A DNA stretch of 64,000 nt from Schistocerca nitens (GCF_023898315.1 NC_064616.1:532289102-532353101), one strand, 5' to 3'. Positions 33,370-45,085 are shown, numbered from the stretch's first letter. Numbers and translations: made by a program. Notes: generated from the letters alone by a model not told the origin.

Positions 33370-34692
33370 CGAGGGTTGTTTTTTAAATAAGGGCCGTTTT
33401 TATTTTTTAAAAAAGATACAAATACTTTTGTAAAAAAAAAAACTTTTATTTTCTGATTCTACACACTTTTACCTATTTTTCTACATAGTTGCCTTGTTTA
33501 TTTAAGCACTTGTCATAATGTACAACTAAGTTTTTAGTTCCCTCTTCAAAGAATTCGGCCGCCTGCTCCGACAGCCAAGAGTTCACGGCCGCTTTCACTT
33601 CATCGTCGTCATTGAAGCGCTGCCCGCCAAGATGGTGTTTCAGGTACCGGAAAAGGTGAAAATCGCTAGGAGCAAGGTCGAGGCTGTATGGTGCATGGTC
33701 CAAAACTTCCCAGCCAAAAGAATCAATCAAATCCCGAGTCTTTTGAGAGGTGTGAGGCCTAGCGTTATCGTGCAGGAGCAAAACTCCTTTTGTCAGCATG
33801 CCGCGCCTTTTGTTTTGAATTGCTCTGCGGAGCTTCTTTAGAGTTGCACAGTAGGCATCTGAGTTGATTGTCGTTCCTTGTGGCATAAAGTCCACTAGCA
33901 AAACACCGCGCCGGTCCCAGAACACAGTTGCCATAATCTTACGCTTTGACAGCGTCTGTTTGGCTTTGACCTTGACGGGTGAGGTTGTGTGTCGCCATTC
34001 CATCGATTGTCGCTTACTTTCGGGAGTGATATGGGATACCCATGTTTCATCTCCAGCGACAATTTGACTCAACATGTCATCCCCTTCTTCCTCGTAACGA
34101 ATCAAAAAGTCCAATGAAGTGGCAAATCTCTTCCCTTTGTGGTCCTCTGTGAGGAGTCTGGGTACCCACCGAGAACACAGTTTCTTAAAGTTTAGATTTT
34201 CAGGCACAATTTTGTACAAAACCCATCTTGAAACTTGTGGAAATTCCAAAGAAAGAGTGGAAATTGTGAATCTTCTGTCCTCACGACTGCAGCCACCAAA
34301 TCATCAGTGATCACAGAGGGCCGGCCTGAGCGTTCTTCGTCATGGACGTTTTGACGGCCATTTTTAAACTCTCTAACCCATTGATGCACTTTACCTTCAC
34401 TCATTGCATTCAAGCCATAAACTTCTGTTAACTGACGATGAATTTCTGCAGCTGATAGGCTTCTCGCGGTCAAAAAACGTATCACTGACCGTATCTCACA
34501 CGCGACGGGCGATTCAATAATCGTAAACATTATAAAGTAGCCCAGCGATGCGTACACGTCAGCTACAGAGCTGCAACTTGCATCAGTGTGAACAGGAAGG
34601 ATGCCGGCAACTGGCGCGGTGGCTTGTTGGGGCGTCCGCGCGAACTACGGGACTATACGCGCGAACGGCCCTTAGTTAAAAAACAACCCTCG
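33370..34692 (-). mobile_element. Mariner element with TIRs and TA flanks
   Basis: CGAGGGTTGTTTTTTAA at 33,370 is matched by its reverse complement ending at 34,692, and TA lies outside both. The 1,323-bp length is typical of mariner. It encodes a transposase on the minus strand. Confidence 0.95.
33473..34530 (-). pseudogene. Mariner DD34D transposase, one frameshift
   Basis: The probable start is ATG at 34,530 (MFTIIESPVACEIRSVIRFL). The HTH region includes SAAEIHRQLTEVYG and the EERSGRPS linker. A single net 1-nt loss near 34,286 moves the frame into 34,249-33,473. That frame holds the WVPRLL box, GDETWVS (first Asp), LLHDNARPH (second Asp) and YSLDLAPSDFHLF (third Asp, spacing 34). The usual YSPDLAPSD has one Pro-to-Leu change. 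Length and motifs are otherwise complete. Confidence 0.94.
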
Positions 34693-34694
34693 TA

Positions 34695-35159
34695 TTTGAC
34701 ACTGAAGCTGCCTGTTTCCACTAGAGACCTAACAACGGACGGCGACGATCAAGATAGACGTCACTATAACACCGTACCATTTCGACAGCATTTCTTTGAT
34801 ATTTGCCATATAAAAGAAGACTGTCTAACTTCTCCTCGTTGTTGTACATGTCTGCATGCAGAGAATATTGACGCAGAAATGATCTGCCGATAGACGCCAT
34901 TTTTCTGTTAGTTATGCAGTACAGACGAGTAAACAGTTGAAAGGCTTGAGAGAATTTACAACGCAGCAGCCGATTCTAATCGACTTGCCTTTCAATTTTA
35001 GAATTATTCTCGGATTATTTTGCGAAGAGCGTCAACCTCAAAATTAACAAGCATTGTATCACTGTACTAGTCTCTTTAAGCGATTTCGGATGTCGCTAAG
35101 AAGTGTATCATTCTATGTAGAAACTCATACTTGCTTCAGTACGTGACACAGCGCGTAAA
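34695..35159. other. No recognised gene
   Basis: Short AT-rich gap between the mariner and the next Tc1-like element. Nothing identifiable. Confidence 0.5.
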
Positions 35160-35161
35160 TA

Positions 35162-36268
35162 CACTGGTAGAAAAAAAAATCGCAACACCAAGGAAGAGTT
35201 TGCGACACGAACGAAAGTTGGTAGGCGTGTTCCTACATCTTGAAGATGATGTCTATTCATATTTAGCGCCAGTCACATAAGAGGCGCTCGTAGCACCACT
35301 ATGAGGATGCAAATCAGGTTTGCTTAAATACACGCTGTAACGGTCGCTAGTGGCAGTGGTGGTCACCGGAAATGTATGGTCGCAAGAAGGCAGATCGCCG
35401 GAGGGCCACGTGGCACTACCGAGAGGGAAGACTATCATGTTCGGCGTACGGCTCTGCTGCGTCGTACTGCATCTGCGACAGCAATTTGAGCAGCAGTTGT
35501 CACCACAGTCACACAGTGCTGTTAAAGATCGGTTACTTCAAGGACAGTTCCGAACCAGACGCCCTGACCCCAAACCACCGCCATCTCGAGCGAGAGCTTA
35601 TTGGAGGGCTGGGTGGAGGTCTGTTGTGTTTTCTGAAGAAAGCTGGTGCTGCGAAGGTGATGGCCGTGTGTTGGTTAGGAGACCAGGTGAGGGTCTGCAA
35701 CCAACCTGTCTGCGTGCTAGACACTCTGGACCTACATCTGGAGTTACGCTCTGGGGTGTGATTTCTTAGGACAGCAGGAGCACACTCGTGGTTATCCCGT
35801 GCACGCCGACTGCAAATCTGTACGTCAGTCTAGTGATTCGACCTGTTGTGCTGCCATTCATGAACAGCATCCCAGGGGGTGTCCTCCAACAGGATAACGC
35901 TCGTCCACATACAACTGTTTTAACCCAACTTGCTCTACAATGTCACCACGTTGCCTTGGCCTGCTCTATCACGAGATCTGTTCCCAATCCAGCACATATG
36001 GGATATCATCGGACGACAACTCCAGCGTCATCCATAACCAGCATTAACCGTCCCTGTATTGACCGAGCAGCTGCAACAGGCGTTCTGGCTGTTGCACCGA
36101 TTATTAATGTACCAACATTTCACATTTTCAGTGGCTCATCTCACGCTTACGTTAACCTGTGATTCTGCAATGTTAATCATTTAAATATGTTAGCCAGACA
36201 AATATATTCCCGAAATCTGATTACTCTACGTTAATTATTTTTTGGTGCTGCGATTTTTTCCGTCAGTG
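35162..36268 (+). mobile_element. Tc1-like element of a third family
   Basis: The left end CACTGGTAGAAAAAAAAATC and right end GATTTTTTCCGTCAGTG are imperfect inverted repeats; CGCAACACC and GGTGCTGCG continue the match. TA flanks the left side. The length is about 1.1 kb, shorter than usual, consistent with internal deletions. Confidence 0.82.
35372..36100 (+). pseudogene. Tc1-like transposase, heavily frameshifted
   Basis: One frame opens at ATG 35,372 (MYGRKKADRRRATWHYREGR). Another (35,350-35,769) carries AYWRAGWRSVVFSEESWCCE, the first catalytic block with Asp changed to Glu. A third from 35,788 has RPVVLPFMNSIPGGVLQQDN and ARPH, holding the second Asp. The final Glu block is unrecognisable because of indels near 35,960-36,010. 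Confidence 0.8.
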
Positions 36269-36712
36269 CACATACACAGGCTGAATCGCCTGAAAAGTGC
36301 ACCGTAAATATTGCAGTAATGGAAAGTACTACTGATGTGCAATTTTCACAGAATGGATTGGTAGTCAGGGGCTCGTATCATTAGCCAATAAACAGATTGT
36401 AATATTACTTAAATACCGTATTTTAGCGCAAACATGCACTTTTTAAATGGAACAATGACCTAATATTAGCAAACTAAAAGTAGGGCAAATTAGAATGTCA
36501 GTGGTGCTTGTTGCAGGATTCTAGTGCGAGTCATTACGAGATATCGTATTTTGAAAAGTTTCCACGACGATATTCGTTTGTGCCATTCAAACTGCGTAGT
36601 TGCTAGGTACGTTGTTGTTATGTTGGCCTACAGTGTGCTTGTGTGTTCCTTGAGTCGATTACGACTTGCTAGTCAGTGTGTGTCAGTCCAACCAGTAGGT
36701 CGTGAATGGACG

Positions 36713-37337
36713 ATGGGATTTACCAATGCAGAAAAAATCGAAATGCTTATTGTGTATGGAGAGTGTAGGAAGGATGCTGTATGTATGTGGTAAGATATCT
36801 CAATACTGGCAATTATTAATCAAAGTGATCAACAAGTTAAGTGAAAGTGGTGATGCAACACCTAGACAACGTAACAGAAGGAAACAAGTGACGACGTTCT
36901 TTCTACTGTTGCAGTTGATCCGCACGTTAGCTCCCACACAATCGCACAGAGAAGTGGCATGAGTTAGGCAAGTATCCTACGCATTTTCTATTGCCGAAGG
37001 TTCCATTCCTGTCACATCTCTCTGCATCAAGAGTTGCATAGAAACGATTGTGATAATCGTGTTAACTTCTGTACATGGGCATTATGACAGGATACTCCAG
37101 ATGTATCACGTATCTTGTTTAGTGATGAAGATCCATTTACCAGTCATGGCCAGGTGAACTGCCGAAACATGCAATACTGGTCAGTTGACAATTCCCGTTG
37201 GCTTAATCAGATGGAACGTCAGCGTTCATGGAGTGTAAACGTGTGGTGTGCGATAGTAAACCGTCTGCTCATAGGCCTGGTTTTCATTGACGGAACACTG
37301 AATGAGCATATGTATCGCAGCCTCTTAACAGACAATC
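36713..37337 (+). pseudogene. Mariner-like transposase relic cut by a SINE
   Basis: The start ATG 36,713 reads MGFTNAEKIEMLIVYGECRK, an N-terminus I recognise from insect mariner-like elements. After several stops, other frames show VAVDPHVSSHTIAQRSGMS (second helical part), ILFSDEDPFTSHGQVN (first Asp) and WSVNVWCAIVNRLLIGLVFI. The sequence ends at about 37,337, where SINE sequence begins, and the rest of the catalytic domain is missing. Confidence 0.8.
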
Positions 37338-37446
37338 ATGTGTGTAATATCCTTATGTTGGTTAGGTTTAAGTAGTTCTAAGTCTGGGGGAATTATGACC
37401 TCAGATGTTAAGTCCCATAGTGCTTAGAGCCATTTAAACCATTTGA
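37338..37446 (+). mobile_element. 5'-truncated SINE (family A tail only)
   Basis: The tail from TGTGTGTAATATCCTTATG to AGAGCCATTTAAACCATTTG is present, but the tRNA-like head is missing. Confidence 0.85.
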
Positions 37447-38435
37447 GACTTCATTTTGAATAGCAAACAGGATACAAACTGACACAATGCACTCTGTACT
37501 GTGTGTAGTAGCAGTTACCAACAACACACACCAGTAAATTATGGGGAGCAAAATTGCACCGAGCTCATACTAATGACGGCCACAATCAATAGCATTACTT
37601 AATCGAAATACTAAAACATCACTGCATGAAGTGCAGAATTAATTTTGGACATGAGGGGCTTCTTTATTGATTGGCATGAATAACACAAATGAAGATAAAT
37701 AATATCTTAAATACACTGTTTAAGCTCCTCTGCATATAGCCATTTTCTTCATAACAGTAACAGTCCATTTTTTTCTTAAAAGGAGGGGAATATGATGGGG
37801 ACCCATAAACTAGTATAGTTTCACTAGCCAAGGTTCTTTGATTATTGAAAAGCTAAAAACTATATCTAAAAGCTAATCATTCACTTAAATTACTTTGCAA
37901 GGTAATAAAATGCAACACTGGGCTTAATTAACTTCGAAAAGAACCATTCATGATAGGTACCAAAACTACACAATTTTTGAAAATGTGCATAACTTCACTT
38001 CTAACAGTACTACAGCAAATCGCTTCATTAAAGATTTATATGTACTTGTACTTCAATCACTTGTGAAGCAGGTATTCTTGGCAATAATATTTACACAATC
38101 TTGCACTGTAATCCTACATAACTATATTTTATAATAAACTAAGGATACTTTATCAAAAGCCTATCCAACTTCACTTTTATTATTTTAGCCTTTTAAATAA
38201 TTAAGGTTTTCACTTTCGTATTGATTGATCTTTAAATCTTTGTACTTAAACTTCCTACCCTAACAATTTCACTTGGAGTAGTCCATAAACAAAGCATCCA
38301 AATTTAACTCTTACTTTAACTTTTGCTACTCCTTTTACTTTAGACAAAAAAATCACTTTTAAACACATGAATGCCAGAATTGTTCATTTAAGTCAGGGTA
38401 CTCTGTTTTAGTTGCTCTTAGGTGAGAACCCAGCG
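37447..38435. other. AT-rich sequence, no gene recognised
   Basis: Only short frames and A/T tracts. Confidence 0.5.
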
Positions 38436-38690
38436 TGGGTTCGTTGGAGTTGGGTTGATTCGGGGGAAGAAACCAAACAGCGAGGTCATCAGTCTCATCG
38501 GATCTGGGAAGGATGGGGATGAAAGTCGGCCGTGCCCTTTCAAAGGAACCATTCCAGCATTTGCCTGAAGCGATTTAGGGAAATCACAGAAAACCTAAAT
38601 CAGGATGGCCGGACGCGGGATTGAACCGTCGTCCTCCCGAATGAGAGTCCAGTGTGTTAACCACCGTGCCACCTCGCTCGGTTGTAGGTT
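38436..38690 (-). mobile_element. SINE of a second head type (family D)
   Basis: Read on the minus strand, CGAGCGAGGTGGCACGGTGG (A-box-like) and GGTTCAATCCC (B-box) form a tRNA-like head. A body follows with CCTAAATCGCTTCAGGCAAA and a tail with GACTGATGACCTCGCTG. The head is unlike family A, but the 13-nt GACTGATGACCTC is shared. Confidence 0.88.
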
Positions 38691-39389
38691 TGCGATCAGG
38701 TTTGAAGTTATTGTTTGGAACACGAATTGACATTTTGTGTGTTTATTATTGAAACAACACACAAATTAACTAGTCCATACGAATATACATTACGTAACTG
38801 AATGTATGAAGTCTGTGAAGTAGTGGCGAAGATTAGTGGCAGGTGAAATGGCAGCAAACTGTACTCACGGCTCTAGATGTGCGAATGCTTCATAAATCTC
38901 TTCTTGGCGTCGGATTTTCGACATATTAGAGCCATTCCATTATTCCGTAAACAGTAAATAATAGCCAAATCCACATATGAGGCAAATTCCTTCTAATGCA
39001 GCTTCCAATTGCCTCTCTTAGAACCGTAGATGTGTACCGCGCTAAGGCTAGCCACACACTGCGTGCCGTTCACACAAAGGATCCGCTCAGTTCGACCGCC
39101 AAACCCACCTTTTTTACATCGCGCCATGTCACTTTCGTTGCGGAGGGACCTCCCTTTTACATGTTACAGGTACAGGTGCCCTAAGCATGAACCAGCTTCT
39201 AACATACATACTCCTTTCATAAACATATTCACATCACAATAATTTGAAATTTCAACATAGTCTTTTGCTTTTTTTCATATATACATTACAAAACTCTGAT
39301 TTTCTCGCCATACAACAAAGAGTTCAAACAACACAGAACGCACACTTCATAAATTGCAGATACGCAGTTACTTAAAATAAATCTACTCC
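38691..39389. other. No recognised gene
   Basis: Nothing recognisable apart from a pyrimidine-rich transition into the repeat that follows. Confidence 0.5.
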
Positions 39390-40494
39390 TAATCTCTCTG
39401 TCCATTTCTTCGTCTTCCCTTTCTATCCATTTTCCCTTTCTGTCCATCTCCTACTCAGCCTATCGGTTTCAATCTCCCGCTTCTCCCTCTCTATCTGTCC
39501 ATCTCCTCCTGCCCCTTTGTCTCTGTACCGTAATACAACTATCCCATTAGGAGGTTGCTGGCTCTTACCCCCACAGTATCTCTTTCCAGAAAGCAAGTTG
39601 TATGTGTACCAAATTTGGCTGAAATCGATTCAGCGATTTAGGAGAAGCAGTCCAACGGTGGTTTTGCCTGAATACGTGCATGTCACATACATTTCACATA
39701 TATTGAACGTATTTCACACATATTGGTATACACAGTTCAAATGTAACTCTAGCGAATTTCACCCTGTAGTTTCAATCTCACGCAGCTCAGTGTTTATGAC
39801 GTCAAATCTTCTGAACTATGTGTCGTATAATGATATAATTTTGCAGGTACATTCAGTAGCACAATGTTCGCTAAATGTATTGTGAAGAGAGTAGTAACAA
39901 AGAAGTATAAAAATTAAACGTCATGGATGATGCAGCAGTTTTTCACTCACCCTACTGTTTATAACATCATATCTCCTGAACTATGTCTCGTAGAATGATA
40001 TAATTTCGCAAACACATGCAGTGGTGTATGTGAATACTCTATGAAAAATGTGTCGCGATTACAGTTAGTACTAAAGAAGTAATAAATTAAAATGTCATGG
40101 CTGCGCGGCAGTTTTACTGCATGAACAGCGAGAATGTAGTAAGCTATAAACTTTTTTCCTTTCATCCTTTTGTCGCGTTTGTCAGCGATATAAAGTTTCA
40201 CAAGGGTTTGAAATTATGTGTAATGTATGCTGCAAGACATTAAGTGCTCCCATTCTTTAATACTGGATGAATAAAGTATGCGTATTCGCGCGATGTATGC
40301 TAAACTGCTTTTTCATCCGTATCCCACTGATAGTTTGGTGGTTCTTAACCCACAGCGATTATTTCTAGACAATAAATGATTTGTGTACCAAGTTTAGTTA
40401 AAATTGGTCCAGTGGCTTAGGAAGAAATGCGGAACATACATATGTATATACATGTATACATACATATGAACATCCATCTCCCATTTTTATAATA
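39390..40494 (+). repeat. Interspersed repeat R, plus-oriented copy
   Basis: The repeat begins with a pyrimidine-rich block (CTCTCTGTCCATTTCTTCG...). It continues with GTGTACCAAATTTGGCTGAA at about 39,605. Two tandem units of about 165 bp then start at about 39,790 and 39,955, each containing CT(T/C)CTGAACTATGT(G/C)TCG and GATATAATTT(T/C)GCA. It ends near TTTTATAATATA at 40,494. A minus-oriented relative occupies 52,930-55,640. I do not know its class. Confidence 0.7.
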
Positions 40495-40496
40495 TA

Positions 40497-41050
40497 CAGG
40501 GTGATTCAAAAAGAATACCACAACTTTAGGAATTTAAAACTCTGCAACGACAAAAGGCAGAGCTAAGCACTATCTGTCGGCGAATTAAGGGAGCTATAAA
40601 GTTTCATTTAGTTGTACATTTATTCGCTTGAGGCGCTGTTGACTAGGCGTCAGCGTCAGTTGATGCTAAGATGGCGACCGCTCAACAGAAAGCTTTTTGT
40701 GTTATTGAGTACGGCAGAAGTGAATCGACGACAGTTGTTCAGCGTGTTAAGGATATGGTGTTTCGGCCATCTCTCCCAGCCACCATTGATGATTTGAAAC
40801 GAGAAATAACAGCAGCTATCCAAACTGTTACACCTGATATGCTACAGAGAGTGTGGAACGAGTTGGAGTATCGGGTTCATATTGCTCGTGTGTCTGGAGG
40901 GGGCCATATTGAACATCTCTGAACTTGTTTTTGAGTGAAAGAAAACCTTTTTAAATACTCTTTGTAATGATGTATAACAGAAGGTTATATTATGTTTCTT
41001 TCATTAAATACACATTTTTAAAGTTGTGGTATTCTTTTTGAATCACCCTG
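40497..41050 (+). mobile_element. Internally deleted mariner-like element, 554 bp
   Basis: CAGGGTGATTCAAAAAGAAT at 40,497 is mirrored by ATTCTTTTTGAATCACCCTG ending at 41,050, with TA outside both. The inverted match continues into CCACAACTTTA. The element is a MITE-sized derivative that kept both ends and the two extremities of the transposase gene. Confidence 0.95.
40671..40922 (+). CDS. In-frame fusion of transposase N- and C-termini (83 aa)
   Basis: The first 25 residues (MATAQQKAFCVIEYGRSEST...) are a transposase N-terminus comparable to MATGAEKAYVVLEMHSHHSV at 19,319. They join directly to VKDMVFRPSLP and continue to GGGHIEHL at the stop, comparable to VKDSVFKPALP...GAHIEHL at 20,180-20,360. 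The whole catalytic domain is deleted yet the frame is open. It cannot transpose on its own. Whether a protein is made, or whether the open frame is chance, cannot be told from sequence. Confidence 0.6.
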   Translation: MATAQQKAFCVIEYGRSESTTVVQRVKDMVFRPSLPATIDDLKREITAAIQTVTPDMLQRVWNELEYRVHIARVSGGGHIEHL

Positions 41051-41084
41051 TATATGGATACACAGAGTGAGTATATAATTAAAG

Positions 41085-42450
41085 TTCCATTCTCAAAATG
41101 GTGAAATGCTGCAAAAATAGAACCACTGCTCCATTGACGTCAAATCTGAATGAATATTATCAAAGGAGGAGGGACGTTATGGAAACAAAGATATTTAACG
41201 TAAATTTTACCATTAGACGGCGCTGTAAGCGCCAGAATATACAAAATGAAAGACACTGGGGTACACGGTGGCTCCTGAGTTTGCGTCTGAGACGCTGAGC
41301 TTGACTGTCTCAATGCAGATCGCGTGCTGCTGGTAAAGCTTTTTTACAAGACCGGTTACTGTGCTCCAGTAGCTCTGCAGAAGTTCCAGACGCTGAGCGA
41401 TACGAAAAGGGAGGAAAACAATTGATACGATGTCAGTAGAAGATGTGGCCGCAGCATTGCAAGAGGGATCGAGCGGAGGTGTGCAGACATAGATTGCACG
41501 GGGAACTGCCTGTGAGATTATCCACGTTTGGGAAATCCTTCATGCTGACCTGCCAGTAAGGCAAAAGTCTGCCCTAGAATTTATTACTCCCATGGAAGTG
41601 GACAATGAATGGTCATCGAATATTCTGTGGCCAGACGAAGTCCATTCCCATCTCCTAGGACATGTGAATACACAGAATTGCATAATATGGGCAACGAAAA
41701 TCCGTTCGCACATCAATCGGTACGGCTCCATTCTGCAGAGGTAACTGTGTGGTACGGGTTGACAGCATCATTCGTCGTAGGGTCATAAATTTTTGATGAG
41801 TCGGATCATGTGGATGCTGTTACCTGTACCGCCACTGGTAAACGCAGAGTCTATCCCGCACCAACGTCATTCCAATCCTTCAACAGCGTGGATGTGTGGG
41901 TAGGATCATTTTTATGTAAGGTAGCTCTCCTCCACATACTGCACAGCCAGTGAAGCAGTTGCTACACAGGCAATTTGGAAATGCTAGAATTAACAAATGG
42001 TTCAAATGGCTCTGAGCACTATGGGACTTAACATCTTAGGTCATCAGTCCCCTAGAACTTAGAACTAGTTAAACCTAACTAACCTAAGGACGTCACACAC
42101 ATCCACGCCCGATGCAGGATTCGAACCTGCGACCGTAGCAGTCGCGCGGTTCCGGACTGACGCGCCCTAGAATTAACAGCCGTCATTTGCTTACAGCCTG
42201 GCCGTCCAGGTCACCTGATCTTAATCCGTGTGACTTCTGGTTGTGGGTTATCTGAAAGATGTTGTGTTCAGGGCTCCGATTACAAACATAACTGAATTGA
42301 AGGCAAATTGCGCAATGCATTCTGAGCGTGATCCCCGAGACATTCCGGTCTGTTATGGAACATGCTGTTTCTCGATTTCATCTTGTGGCAGAAAACTATG
42401 GACGGTATATTGAACGTGTCTTGCGCCAGTCTCACGACAACTGAAAACCG
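41085..42450 (+). pseudogene. Mariner-like transposase relic with SINE insertion
   Basis: The leader at 41,085-41,240 (ending GGCGCTGTAAGCGCC) is followed by degenerate coding sequence. Its N-terminal/HTH part is badly damaged. The middle reads SNILWPDEVHSHLLGHVNTQ and NCIIWATKIRSH (first Asp block). Past the SINE at 41,996-42,166, other frames show the 'WPSRSPDLNP.DFW.W' block as remnants around 42,200-42,250, then a C-terminus with VVFRAPITNITELK-like words. The end, around TGTCTTGCGCCAGTCTCACG, closes at about 42,445. Confidence 0.8.
41996..42166 (-). mobile_element. SINE (family A), 12-bp target duplication
   Basis: CTAGAATTAACA is present at 41,984-41,995 and 42,167-42,178. It reads on the minus strand; the extreme 5' end of the head is missing. 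It lies inside the mariner-like relic. Confidence 0.94.
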
Positions 42451-42714
42451 TTTTCAGTGTTGCTTTTTATGCGTTTTTTTGCCTCAGGAGAAGTAAAAAA
42501 CCAATGTCATTGTTGCTTTTCGTGGAGGTTTTGGGCCCAGGACAATAAAAAATCTATTTCACCATCCGGTGTGGTACGACCTTGCCATGGTGGATGGCTT
42601 ACACAACTAGAAGTGCCACAACTGTAGAATGCCAAACCTGTGCAGTAATGCATATTGGACAGTGTGGTTTAATATGCGACTCACCCCAAGGACGTCGTGC
42701 TGAAATTCACTAGT

Positions 42715-42915
42715 CATTTACGAGCCCATTTACGTTATGGCGCTTACAGGGCCATCTAGTACGGAAATTTCGTTAATTTTTTTGTTTTGTTTCCATAACA
42801 TTTCCCCCTTCTTCGACAGTATTTCACTCAAATTTGAACGTCGTTCTAAGCAGCAGTATATATAGCTCATGCAAAAATTTATTGAAAACGACGGTTTTCC
42901 TAGTACTCTTGGGCG
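42715..42915 (-). repeat. Inverted copy of the leader at 41,085-41,240
   Basis: On the minus strand this contains GTTATGGAAACAAA, a TTAACG(A/T)AA stretch and CC(T)GTAAGCGCC in the same order as the leader of the preceding mariner-like relic. It is a second, opposite-facing fragment of that family. Confidence 0.75.
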
Positions 42916-43014
42916 GGTTGAATTCAACCCACAATTTTATGCTTCTGTCAATAATAAAAAGGTTTGCTGAGATAGGAAACAGGTGATTAATTGTCTATTG
43001 TACAGCGTGTATCA

Positions 43015-43098
43015 TTCGAGGGCGTGTCTAAAAGTAAAGCCTCCGAATTTTCTATATTGAAACTATTAAAGCTTTTTAAATAAAACAAACTTTATTTG
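43015..43098. repeat. Mariner-type terminus ('AAAGTAAAGCCTCCGAATTTT')
   Basis: GTCTAAAAGTAAAGCCTCCG followed by AATTTTCTATATTGAAACT looks like the end of a mariner family. A similar sequence occurs at 57,160-57,200. The body of the element is absent. Confidence 0.55.
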
Positions 43099-43100
43099 CA

Positions 43101-43272
43101 AAAAAATGTTCAAATGTGTGTGAAATCTTATGGGACTTAACTACTAAGGTCATCAGTCCCTAAGCTTACACACTAGTTAACCTAAATTATCCTAAGGACA
43201 AACACGCACACCCATGCCCGAGGGAGGACTCGAACCTCCGCCGGAACCAGCCGCACAGTCCATGACTGCAGC
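43101..43272 (-). mobile_element. SINE (family B), head truncated
   Basis: On the minus strand a family B head (GGTTCGAGTCCTCC region) and its tail ending TTTCACACACATTTGAACAT are visible. The head breaks off at about 43,272, just before an oppositely oriented family A SINE. Confidence 0.85.
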
Positions 43273-43274
43273 GC

Positions 43275-43478
43275 CTCAGCCGGCCGCGGTGGTCTAGCGG
43301 TTCTAGGCGCTCAGTCCGGAAGTGCGCGACTGCTACGGTCGCGGGTACGAATCCTGCCTCGGGCATGGATGTGTGTGATGTCCTTAGGTTAGTTAGGTTT
43401 AAGTAGTTCTAAGTCTAGGGGACTGATGACCACAGATGTTAAGTCCCATAGTGCTCAGAGCCATTTAAACCATTTTTT
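43275..43478 (+). mobile_element. SINE (family A), head-to-head with the family B SINE
   Basis: The head GCCGGCCGCGGTGGTCTAGC, a B-box variant with GGGTACGAATCC, and the standard tail ending AGAGCCATTTAAACCATTTT are present. Confidence 0.92.
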
Positions 43479-43569
43479 ATTCAAGTACAGAGATATGTAA
43501 ACAGGCGGAATACGGCGCTGCGGTCGGCACCGCCTATATCGGACAACAAGCGTCTGTCACTGCTGCTAC

Positions 43570-44600
43570 AATCGCAGGTTATTAAGATTTAAGTGAGTTT
43601 GAACGTGGTCTTACAGTCGGCGCACGAGCTGTGGGACACAGCATCTTCGTGGTAGCGGTGAAGTGCGGATTTTCCCGTACGACCATTTCACGAGTGTACC
43701 ATGAATATCAGGAATCCGGTAAAACATCAACTCTCCGACATCGCTGCGGCCGGAAAAAAATAACCTGCAAGAACGGGATCAACGTCAACTGAAGAGAATC
43801 GTTGCATGTAACAGAAGTGCAACCCCTCCGCAAATTGCTACAGATTTCAATGCTGGACCGTAAACAAGTGTCAGCGTGCGAACTATTCAACGAAACATGA
43901 TCGATATGGGCTTTTGGGGTCGAAGGCCCACTCATGTACCCTTGATGACTGCACGACACAAAGCTTTACGCCTCGCTTGGGCCCGTCAACACCGACACTG
44001 GACGGTTGATGACTGGAAACATGTTGCCTGGTTGGACGTGTCTCGTTTCAAATGGTATCGAGCGGATGGACGTGTACGGGTATGGACGCTGCATGTCAGC
44101 AGGGGACTGTTAAAGTTGGTGGACGCTCTGTAATGGTGTGGGGCGTGTGCAGTTGGAGTGCTGTGTGACCCCTGCTAGTCTAGATGCGAAGCTGACAGGT
44201 GACACGTACATAAGCATCCTGTCTGATCACATGCATCGATTCATGTCCACTGTGCATTCCGACGAACTTGGGCAATTCCAGCAGGACGATGCTACACCCC
44301 ACACGTCCCGAATTGCTACAGTGTCTCTCCAGGAAAACTCTTCTGAGTTTAAACACTTCCGCAGGCCACCAAAGTCCCCAGACATGAACATTATGGAGCA
44401 AATCTGCGATGCCTTCAAGGTGCTGTTCAGAGGAGGTCTCCACCCCCTCGTACTCTTACGGAATTATAGACAGTTCTGCAGAATTCATGGTGTCACTTCC
44501 CTCCAGCACTACTTCAAACAATAGTCGAGTCCATGACACGTCTTATTGCGGCACTTCTGCCTGCTCGCGGGGGCCCTACACGATATTAGGCAGGTGTACC
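43570..44600 (+). pseudogene. Tc1-like transposase relic with 36-residue D-E spacing
   Basis: The N-terminal part reads LSEFERGLTVGARAVGHS in one frame and CGFSRTTISRVYHEYQESGK. The middle (43,876 on) reads IDMGFWGRRPTHVPL, then WTVDDWKHVAWLDVSRFKWY (first Asp block). Frame 44,138-44,524 holds GQFQQDDATPHTSRI and KSPDMNIMEQICDAF. I count 36 residues between the second Asp and the Glu. Breaks are near 43,770, 43,860, 44,130 and 44,430. Its termini were not identified. Confidence 0.85.
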
Positions 44601-45071
44601 AGGTTTTTTGCCTCTTCAGTGTAGCTCGCTTTTGGTTCTCCACCTTTCAAAAAACTGCCCGTCAGCCAGTCTCCGTTTTGATGTACTTAAAGCATATTTA
44701 TTTTCTGATTACAAACGTAATAATATTCTCAAATGAAGCATTTTTGCAAGAAGAGGCAGCGAATCTATATAAACTTAAACTTGTCATCTACTGTGTATGA
44801 AGCTTAGTGTTAGAACAGAGAGTACCAATTACCGTTTCTTTCGTTTCCTCACCGTCTCCGATGTCAGCGCTGTAGATAACCAGAGGAACTGCTGTAATCG
44901 GAAGCTCGGATTTACTTGGCAATTAATCCGAGCCGTTAACTAGCTATACTCCGCTCAAATAATTGCCCTCCTTCCCCGCTCCTCCCGTTTGCCACGACAG
45001 AGCTTCTACTGCTCGTCGGTTCCAACGATAACATCGGAAATACGAGAGGCAGCACCACACTACGCAGAATA
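44601..45071. other. No recognised gene
   Basis: Mixed-composition sequence; nothing identified. Confidence 0.45.
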
Positions 45072-45085
45072 TTGAGTTACTCGCC

